A stretch of DNA of 11,828 bases from Baffinella frigidus (taxonomy: Eukaryota; Cryptophyceae; Cryptomonadales; Baffinellaceae), in NCBI GenBank assembly GCA_026770585.1, contig MU646437.1, forward strand, positions 183,506 through 195,333, written 5' to 3'. Position 1 is the first letter of the stretch. Each line of letters starts with the position of its first letter. A model generated the notes under the pieces. That model saw nothing but the letters and a program-made list of their open reading frames with translations. It was not told the origin of the DNA and made no database searches. Made by a program: the position numbers and the translations under genes. This document shows positions 1 to 9,400 of the stretch, in pieces.

Positions 1-68
1 CTCTTTCCCTCCCTCCCTCCCTCCCTCCCCCCCCCCCTCTATCTCTTGTTCTCTCTCTCTCTCTGCAG

Positions 69-96
69 TGTCATGACCGAGATCAACAACCACATC
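69..96 (+). pseudogene. 5' partial copy of exon 1
   Basis: CTGCAG is followed by 28 nt matching the start of exon 1 with one change (GTC for GTG). The match stops after CACATC. As at the intact exon, the copy is preceded by a CT tract. It looks like the truncated upstream member of a tandem duplication of CT tract plus exon start. Confidence 0.8.
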
Positions 97-180
97 AGTG
101 CCCCTCCTATCCTCTCAGAACCCTGAACTCTGCACCCTGAAGACTCGACAACGATTTCAGTATGACGGAGTGGGATCGCT

Positions 181-290
181 TGCCTCTCTCTCTGTCTGTC
201 TCTAACACAAACTCTCTCTCTCTCTCTAACACCCCCACTCTCGCTCTCTCTCGCCCTCTCTCCCTCTCTCCCGCTCTCTCTCTCTCTGCA
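181..290 (+). repeat. CT-rich tract before exon 1
   Basis: CTCTCT repeats run directly into the CTGCAG acceptor and act as its polypyrimidine tract. A similar tract at 1-66 precedes the exon-1 copy at 69. Confidence 0.85.
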
Positions 291-291
291 G

Positions 292-388
292 TGTGATGAC
301 CGAGATCAACAACCACATCTCGGCGGTGGGGATTGGGGTGGGTGTCGTATCATCGGTCTTCTCAATCGGCGCAACAGTCCTCGTCCAG
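292..388 (+). CDS. Exon 1 in window: membrane segment of Atg22-like transporter
   Basis: The acceptor is CTGCAG after a long CT tract (about 181-290) and the donor is CAG|GTGCTC. The exon enters with one base of a split codon and leaves in phase 0, giving 32 codons. Residues 9-31 (ISAVGIGVGVVSSVFSIGA and on) form a membrane helix, corresponding to the middle-region helix of Atg22 proteins that follows the glycine-rich stretch. ATG at 296 is internal and is not taken as a start, because the acceptor and the echo at 69 show the same splice boundary. Partial copies lie at 69-96, 519-581, 682-747 and 1086-1100, with a possible remnant near 1548-1560. Confidence 0.75.
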
Positions 389-3300
389 GTGCTCGACCTG
401 ATGTTCTCGGGTACGGATACGAAAGCCGGGTACAGGCACCCTACGGTAGGCAATGCCGTAGGGTCCTACGCACTACCCGTACCCGGACGGGACTACCCGT
501 ACCCGCGGGGAGTCGAACGTGGGAGTGGTGGTGGGTGTGGTGTCCTCGGTCTTCTCGATCGGCGCAACAGTCCTCGTCCAGGTTAATCTCCGCAAAATAT
601 TAATCAATTTCTTGCGGGCAACGAAATGTACTACACGATTGGGTCATACTAGTAATAGTAAAGCATTTGTGTGGTAAATTTGCTGTGGGAGTGGTGGTGG
701 GTGTCGTATCATCGGTCTTTTCCATCGGCGCTACAGTCCTCGTGCAGGTATCCACTACGAGGGTTTCGTTGGGGACGGAGTAATCTTCGTATACTGTTGT
801 ATACTCGGTGATATATGACTCTGGGTAGGTGACTCTCTAGAGCATCTTTCTGCTCTCGCGTGTCGCCTCCCAGAGGCGCACCAGGGGGTAACGTGACCAA
901 ATTGCACGAGGGAGTATCTGTGGGCGAGGCGTTCCAGTGAACGATCCACCCCTTTAGGGGTGGTTACAGGCGTTGGAGCCCTGCGTCTCGATCATCTCTC
1001 CCCCTAGCATGTGCCGTCAGTTTATCAACTTAATAAAACTCGCTTTTCCCCCGCATCGTGACCAAATTGCACCAGACAATTCGCGATAGTCCTCGTCCAG
1101 GTGCGGGACCCTTGGGTTGGGGTCTGGGGTGCGGGGTTTGAGGGTCCAGGGCGTTTCGGCCGCGCCTTTGAAGCCTAGCCACTCTCCTTCCTCGGGTGCT
1201 GCCTGGTTTGGGATTACGCGTCATTCCGGCGTGGCCGTCCACTCGAGAATGCTGGAGGAACCTAATTACATGTGGGGTTGTAAACATTTGTACCAGGATA
1301 GGGTATTCCAACCTTGTGACTGTGCAATATATGCAGAGTTACGTGACCAATCAACGAAAGTTAGTACACAAATGCTCACTTTTAAAAGCACATCGGTTTT
1401 AAATAGGCCCCTCTAGCATTCTCGTGGCCTGAGTAAGAAGTTGTTGAAGAGAAATCCGGCGCTACCGATCCTGTCTTGGAAAGGCCTTTTCGAGACGGGG
1501 TTGGTACCGCCATTCTTCTTCATTACCCTCAGCACCTTGTGATAAGTGATCAACAACCACCTCATACCGCTTGCGTCGAAGGGTGGGCTTGCTCCCTTTC
1601 AGACATCCGGTATCGCCGTTTCGGGAGAACTTGCCTCTTTCGACGGTGCACTGTCGATGTGTACCGCGAGACTCTCGTCTCGGAAGAAAACTGAGTTCCT
1701 TTTCAACAGGAGCTTAGATAGGAGAAATTAGTTTGGGTATAGTAAATTTAACTAGGCTTCCTTATTGAATGAAAACGCTAATTAGGGAACTGATTCAGTT
1801 ATCTTTCGAGATTAACTCGAGGTGGTGTGTTGGAACACGTCAGTACCAGCCACTTAGCAGCCACCGCGGGCTTCACGGATACAGTCCATCTAAACGATTT
1901 GTACTAGAATCTCATCTATTGCCCTGGAATCTAACCAGAATTTCACCTTGAATTCAAGGCGAAAAGGAACTCGGCAGCTGCTAAGTGGGCACTGTCGATG
2001 TGTACCGCTAGACTCGAACCGGTCTGTTGAAAAACGTCAGTAACAATTTGCAACCCTCTCGAAGTCGCGGGGTTTCGAAGTTGTATTCGGCCCAGTCCTC
2101 TTTCGCACTTAGGTTGGAAGCGGCCCAACCCTTCCAGAATCGCTCTATCGCTGAAATCACGTGGATAGTCTCGTTTGTGCACAAGAACATCACACGTCCC
2201 CGAAACGCCTGGAGACTACAAGCGAGAGGCATGCAGGAGAGGAAGAGAAGCGTCCCCGCCAACACACTTCACTGCGAATCCAAAGATTTTGTAAAAGTCG
2301 ATTCACCCACAAAATATGTCAACTTAGAAACGAGGTACCCAGATTGGGTACTTCGAAAATGGATTTTCGCCCTGAGTTGACTACTACAAAAACTCCGCCC
2401 TGGCAGTGCACTTTGTTTCACCTATTCAAACAATTTTCAAAATGGTGGGTGCAGGTTGTGGTGGGGAATGAGAACAACGATCGGTTGGCTGATCGCGCCG
2501 CGATTTTTACGTCTGGAATCTGGTACGCCTCCCACGCCATGTGCACGCATAGTTTTATCTATACAGTGTGTTTAGTTTTCAGTATTTTTTTGAATAATTT
2601 ATTTGCGTACGTGTGTGTGTTTGAAACACAATATGATACCGCTTGTCTTCATTCCAAAGGAATCTGGTACGCCGCCCGCATCATCCCACGCCTATCTTGA
2701 TATTTTTATTTTGACGGTGTGTTTATGTGTCAGTATTTGTTTGCGTTTGTTTTTGTTTGTGCGTTTAAATTAAAATGGTCAAAAAATGAATTGGTCCCAC
2801 GTGTGTGAAAACGATGACTTCCCCTAACAGGTTTTTCTGAAACGTCTTTTCTATCCAGGTGGCTGGCCTTCGGCCTTCCCGCGTTCTTCTGGTTCAGGTT
2901 CAGGGGTCAGGGGTCAGGATTGAGGGGCTTTCGGTAGGAATATGGGGTTGGGAATTGGGGCACGAATTACGATGATTGTTCAGGGTTCTACCATCAGGGG
3001 CAGTATCCAAAATTCTGAAACCAAAAATGGTTCCTCAGCCCCTAATCATCAATTCTGGGATACCGTCCCTCAAGAATCTCTACCCTGGACTTTTACCCAG
3101 CGCCAATGCAGCAAGCCAAACCCTACATTTTTGAACGGTAGACAAGGTTACATCTCACACAAACCCAAACCCTGGTCCCCAGACCTCAAACCCTACACCC
3201 TTCACCCTACACCCTGTACCTTACACTCTACACCCTACACCCTACGCCCTACACCCTACACCCTACACCCAACACCTAACACCCTACACCCTGCACCCTT

Positions 3301-6300
3301 CAACCAGGCACCCCCGACCCCAAACCCCAAACTCTGAGCCTGACTCTTGAACTCAGAACGTTGAGGTCCCCCTCCGCCATGAAACGCGATCCTTCTCTTG
3401 ACTTAGTCAGCGCAGCCATGACGTGCCAAAAAGTGCCACGAATGCAACGAATTTCACGAACGCCGGAATGACGCGTAATCCCAAGCCCAAATCAGGCCTA
3501 ACTGTTGAACGCACGACAATGACACGTAATCCCAAACTCGACAAACCAGACAGCACCCGGGAAAGAAGCTCGACCGAGGGGAGTGGCTAGTCTTCAAAGC
3601 CACCCCTCTGGCCGAAACGCTCTAGACCCTTCAATGCTGCACCCCAGACCCCAACCCAAACCCTAAACCCCAAACCCCAAACCCCAAACCCCAAACCCCA
3701 AACCCCAAACCCCAAACCCCAAACCCCAAACCCCAAACCCTAAACTCAAAATTCCAAACCCCAAACCCCAAACCCCAAACCCTGAGCCTCTTGACCGCAG
3801 AACGATGACGCGTAATCCCAAACAGGACGATCCCAAACAGGACGGTCGAGCGGGAGTGGCTGGTGTTCAAAGGCGCTGCCGTCATAAAAAAATATTCATT
3901 CCTAGGACCCTCCGGTAGGAAATCCCTAGGGACCTAGGACTTTCCTGTAGGAGATCGGGACGTGGAGTCGAGATATTTCTCCGATTTAGGTGAAAATTAC
4001 TACAAGAGCAGAACCCGATTTAAGCCGCTACGGGTCCCTGGTGGCAGGCAGCACCCGGGGAAGACGGTCGAGCGAGGGGAGTGGCTGGTGTTCAAAGGCG
4101 CGGTCCAAACCGGCCGTCTCCTCATCCGCATGCGATCTACCAATAGGTTACTCCTAGCTCTGTCCCACTTGATTTCGTCCCATCATTAGAATATTTAGCC
4201 GTAGATGGACGGTTAATTTGCACTGGAGATGCTCCTTAAAAACTAATAAAGACTGCTGATTGTTTTTAATGATGACACGAAATCAAGTGGGATGGAGCTA
4301 GTACTCCTTTATGGTTTAGAGAGGTGTAATGTTGAGCTTTAGTGAGGTGTGAGGTGTAAGGTTTAGCTATCTGGTTGCGGGAAAGAGAGGCTGGTGTTCA
4401 AAAGCGAAATCGGCCGTCTTCTGATCCGTATGAGACAAACTAACAGGTTGCCCACCCAAGACCTTCTGACATGACTTTTGACAAAGGTCAATTTGAAAAG
4501 TTGACTGTGGCAAAGGTCACCTTGTCTGATCCGCCGGTCGTGTCCCACCGTGTTGACCGCTGTTGAGCGAGTTTGGCACGAAATCAAAAGCCAAGGTCGA
4601 AAATCGACCTTGGCTTTTCCGTAGGAACCCCCTATGTCCCTACGGTTTTGATCCGTAGGGCCTATGGATCACGTTTAGATGGCCTGTTCCCTTCTCGCTC
4701 GGCAGCGGTGTGTCGAGTCACCATGCTGACCTATCGAGAGAGTCTCGGCAGTTGAAGCATGTGTAACAATAAATTTAATATTGCATTACATTTAAGATAA
4801 ACGTTTTTCTGACAGGGAAATGTTCAAGTTCCTGGTGGCGTACTTCTTCTACTCGGACACCTACTCGACCGTGGCCTCCGTCGGCATTCTCGTCATTCAA
4901 CAGGTTATCACTCAGCTGCGAAAACGATTGAAAATATCTCTTTTTGGCAACGAAATGTGCTACACAATTTGGTTGATTTTATGGTGGGTCGATGAACAGG
5001 GACATGTGCTTTTCTGACATTAAGAAGATATGCCCACCCTGGAGGCGACTTATGGGCCAATCGATGGTTTCCAAAGTCGAACCCCATACAAATGCGCCCG
5101 GAATCCGGGCGCATCTCTTGGGCCCTGACTTAAGCGATTTGCTCATGAGTCCCCTGCTGGGTGCAGTAAGTATACAAACGGGAAACAGGAGCGTTTCGTA
5201 CCTTTCAAATCGTAACTTAGAAGTGTGTGAAATCATTGAAAAGAACAAGGTCATGGTGGTATAACAAACGGGTGCGTAGTGGTGGGGAATCATGACCGAG
5301 TGGTGTCGGGTAGGATGAGGACCAGGAACCCCTCAAATTAATCAACAGACGTTGAGACTCCAACGAGACTCCAAAGTGCTTCTTCTTCTTTATTACTCTC
5401 GATACAGGTCCCAGAAAGGCTCTGAAGCCCTTACGTCTTGAGTTGAGTGGTACAATAGTCTACGAGCCTTAAGGAACGAGCCCACCTCGGGAACGAAGCA
5501 CATTTCTGACAACGTTCCGCAGGAGCTTTGCATGCCGTCTTCGTCGTTGGGCGTTCTTGTGATCGAGCTGCTCTTCGCCGCCATCGCGGAGATAGTCTTC
5601 TTTCTCTTTGATACAGGTCCTAGAAAGGCCCGTAAGCTTTGAGTTGAGTGATACAATAGTCCATGAGCCTTGAGGAACGAGCCCACCTCGGGAACTAAGC
5701 ACATTTCTGATAACGTTCCGCAGGAGCTATGCATGCCGTCTTCGTCTCTCGGAATCCTAGTGATCGAGCTGCTCTTCGCAGCCATCGCGGGGATAGTCTT
5801 CTTCCGCTTCGTCGAAAAGCGATACGATATCTCCGCGGTGAACCCCTGCACCCACTTAGCAGCCACAGGGGGCTTCACGGATACAGTCCATCTAAACTAT
5901 GTGTACTAGAATGTACTAGAATCTTATCCATTGCCCTGAATTCCAACCGGAATTTCGCCTTGATTTCAAGGCGAAAAGGGACTCGGCCGCTACTCAGTGG
6001 CCTGGACCGCGGAACGAACAATGCGGAACGGAGAGTCTTCTTCCGCTTTGTCGAGAAGAGATACGACATCTCCGCGGTCACACTCTGAACCCTGCAGGGG
6101 TAGGGTTTAGGGTTTAGGGGCCGCGGCTGGCGTGGCACGCCAGAGGGCTCGAAACATCCACTTTTGACATCGCCAGAGGGCTCGAAAAATTCGCTTTTGA
6201 CAGTCGAAAAGCGATACGATATCTCCACGGTCACACCCTGAACCCTGCCACGCCAGAGGGCTCGACACGTCCACTTTTGACGCCACGCCAGAGGGCTCGA

Positions 6301-6372
6301 AGCATCCACTTTTGACATCTTTCATGGGAAACCCGAAGGTCGATACGATCTGATATAGATATATGTATAGAT

Positions 6373-6431
<59 letters not shown>

Positions 6432-9400
6432 TCTCCTCGGTGCGATTCCATCCACTCTCCAACACACCCTAATCCCTGTCTCCGAAGTGAAACCCAAAAC
6501 CTCTGGGGATACAGTCTCGTGTAGGATCTCACACGGGCCGGTATCCCCAGGAAATCCTGGACCCATCTGCTGCGGGAAATGGCCGAACTCAGTGCGAGCA
6601 TGGAATGTGCGGTGGCGCCGATGGCCCGGACGCACGATCGCCGAGACCTCCTAGCTCTGCCTGAGCAAAACTGGGCTCGCCATGAAAAGAAATTTAGTTA
6701 CCCTTGTTGTACTTGAAGTTTGTGTTGTAAATGTGTTGTATAGCGTACCCAGTTTGACTGGACGGTTGGCTACTTTGAGCGTTTGCTGGTCCTGATCCTG
6801 CCCGGTGTATCCATCCTGGACCAAACCCTGGGCGGTCCAGTCAAATGTCGCGGGGCAGTCAGTGGCATCGTATGGGCGAGTTCCCCCTCTTGTAACACGA
6901 TTAAGGTTAATTGTTTTACCAGGGTAGCGTGCCTCACCCCAGGTTCGTGGGAGGCTAAACCCTAAGCCCTAAACTCTAGACCCTAACCCCTAAACCCTAA
7001 ACCATAAACCATAAGCCATAACCCCTAAACCCTAAACCCTAAACCCTAAACCCTAAACCCTAAACCCTAAACCCCAAACCCTAAACCCTAACCCCTAAAC
7101 CTAAACCCTAAACCCTAAACCTAAACCCCAAACCCTAAACCCTTAGGGTTTAGGGTTTGCTCCTAAACCCTAAACCATGAAGCAACCCTAAACCCTAAAC
7201 CCTGAAGCAGGTTCCGCTGGTGATGGTGGGCATGTACGGGTACGGCTTCACGTGTACCATCGGCCAAAACCCTAAACCCCAAACCCCAAACCCCAAACAC
7301 TGAACACTAACCCCTCACCCAGGTTCCGCTGGTGATGGTGGGCATGTGCGGGTACGGCTTCATGTGCGCGATCGGCCTCGTTGGTGCCTTCGAGGTTTCC
7401 TTCTCCCCCCAAATCCCGAGAATCAACTTGAGGCGAATTCTCACGTATGACCTGGCGTGGGTGTGTGCCAGGGAGAGGAGACGATCCTAGACCCTGGACC
7501 CTGTACCTGATCCTAGACCCTGGACCCTGTACCCTGGATCCTAGACCCTGGATCCTAGACCCTGCATCCTAGACCCTGCATCCTAGACCCTGCATCCTAG
7601 ACCCTGCATCCTAGAACCTGGACCCTAGACCCTGGATCCTAGACCCTGGACCCTATGCCCTGGACCCTATACCCTGGACCCTGGACCCTGGACCCTGGAC
7701 CCTAGACCCTGGACCCTAGGCCTTGGACCCTGGACCCTGGACCCTAGACCCTGGACCCTATCCTCTGGACCCTGGACCCTGAACCCGCAAGGCGATGCAG
7801 GGAGCGCCAATCGGGTTCGTCAACATCTGGGAAGCGTACGTCTGCGGGCTCCCTACACCCGTCAACCCTTCAACCCTACACCCTGCACCCTACACCCTAC
7901 ACCCTACACCCTACACCCTACATCCTGGACCCTAGACCCTAGACCCTCAACCCTACACCCTGCACCCTACACCTTAGACCCTGGACCCAAGAACCTGAAC
8001 CCGAGACCCTGGACCCTACACCCTGAACCATGAAGCCGATGCAGGGAGCGCCAATCGGGTTCGTCAACATCTGGGAAGCGTACGTCTTCGGGCTCTTCCA
8101 CGGATTCTTCCTTGGCCCAATCCAGGTCTCGTCCTCACCTGCGTTCCGAACCTTTCCACACAGCGGACTTCGAAAGGATTTCTGAAAAATCCGTAAGCGT
8201 TAAGACCTATGACCCTACGGTAGGCAACCTGTAGGGGCATAGGGGGGCTCCTACGGACAAGGTAACGGAATCTCGGCCCAAAGTGGGCTCTTCCACGGAT
8301 TCTTCCTCGGCCCAATCCAGGTCTCATCCGGGAACATGTTTATTTTGAAAGAAAATGGCCTATCAAACCGGATCCTGGCCCTTGTGAAGTTTACTTAGGG
8401 CCCTAATTAACCTTCGTCCAACTCCTATGAACAAATAGGGATCCATTTTTTTTAATTGAGCATGTCCCCGGATTAGGTCTCACCCTCACCTGCGATCCGA
8501 ATCCCGCATGTCCCTTCAGAAGAATTGGTGGGCGTGGCTCTGAAATTAGTTCGGAACCCCACTACATGTAATCGTGTTCCACCCTAAACCCTAAACCCTA
8601 AACCCTAAACCCTAAACCCTAAACCCTAAACCCCAAACCCCAAACCCTAAACCCTAAGTCCTAAACCCTAAACGCTAAACCTAAACCCCAAACCCCAAAC
8701 TCCATGAACGCTAACCCAAAACCCAAAATCCAAAACCCAAAACCCAAAACCCAAAACCCAAAACCCAAAACCCCAAACCCAAAACCCCCTGAACCCTAAC
8801 CCTAAACCCTCAACCCTCCCCCCTATATCAGTCGTACTCGCGGGCACTCTTCGCGTCCATGGTCCCCAAGGTCTCTATCTCCCCTTTCTCCCACCAACCC
8901 TCACGGGAGGACCAAATCGTCGATTTTAAGATCTCGGATTCCCCCTACGGAGGGGTTGGATTCGACCCCTCTGTCCGAAGCAAATGACTCAAAACAATCG
9001 TCGATTTGGTCCGACCGTGAGGGCTGGTGGTCGTAGAGCGGTTTTCACATCTGTTGGTCACCGAAATACACATCCGGTGGTCACCGAGAATAATCTCGCC
9101 ATGCCGACGGTTGACGATGCTGGTTCTACACTTTCAACTTCGGGCAGTGTTTCATTGTTTTCGTTGCCAATAGATGTGAAACCTGCTTTTAAAACGGTGG
9201 GGAGTGTGGGTGGCCACCCAGGGAGAGGAAGTCAACAAATTCTCCTAATTTATTCCGGGGAATTGACTCTTGGCGACCCCTTCCAACACCCTGGCGTGGT
9301 GGCAGGGAGAGGAGGCGAAGTTGTTCATGGTTTCATTATGTTTGTGGCCAATAGATATGACAAGTGCTTGAAACACGGTGGGGTGGGTGGGTAGCAGGGA

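Larger units (their letters stand above)
1101..2454 (+). other. Rest of intron 1, mostly unassigned
   Basis: No coding exon was recognised here. The stretch holds the inverted exon-4 copy, a 13-mer of exon 1 (GATCAACAACCAC at 1548-1560), the inverted-repeat element at 1850-1988 and direct repeats flanking it: a 27-nt segment at about 1649-1675 and 1989-2015, and a segment of about 20 nt at 1829-1849 and 2027-2047. Open reading frames here have no membrane character and were not called. Confidence 0.6.

Noticed and set aside
293-586. Translation start at GTG 293 or ATG 296
   Set aside because: The position is internal to an exon, directly after a CT-rich acceptor, and the protein family has several membrane segments before this point.
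1850-1988. Target site duplication for family A
   Set aside because: The flanks of the three copies (ACCAG/GCACT, TGCAC/CCTGG, CCTCG/TACGG) do not match each other, so none is claimed.
2161-2700. 179-codon plus-strand open frame
   Set aside because: Only 2455-2522 within it fits the gene. The rest has no membrane or family character and continues across the donor of exon 2.
2942-3337. 131-codon plus-strand open frame
   Set aside because: Its second half is the CCCTACA array (LHPTPYT repeats), and the first half has no recognisable features.
3631-3885. Minus-strand open frame with GFGVWGL repeats
   Set aside because: It is the translation of the CCCCAAA array.
4586-4618. Rho-independent terminator
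   Set aside because: The setting is an intron of a eukaryotic gene, and the palindrome is followed by CCGTAGG, not a run of T.
5393-5878. 161-codon minus-strand open frame with an internal repeat
   Set aside because: It is the antisense of the 201-bp tandem unit and exon 6. The internal protein repeat reflects the DNA duplication.
6139-6318. CRISPR-like repeat array
   Set aside because: The 32-bp repeats are irregularly spaced, the 'spacers' are exon-tail copies, and the context is eukaryotic.
6107-6635. Long minus-strand open frames with SIYLSIYL repeats
   Set aside because: They are produced by the GATA microsatellite and antisense exon-6 tails. There is no family resemblance and no splice context.
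6956-8822. True chromosome end
   Set aside because: Coding exons continue on both sides of the arrays and the units are heterogeneous, so these are internal telomere-like repeats.
8984-9394. 136-codon plus-strand open frame
   Set aside because: It overlaps element C and the tandem repeats before exon 10, with no family match.
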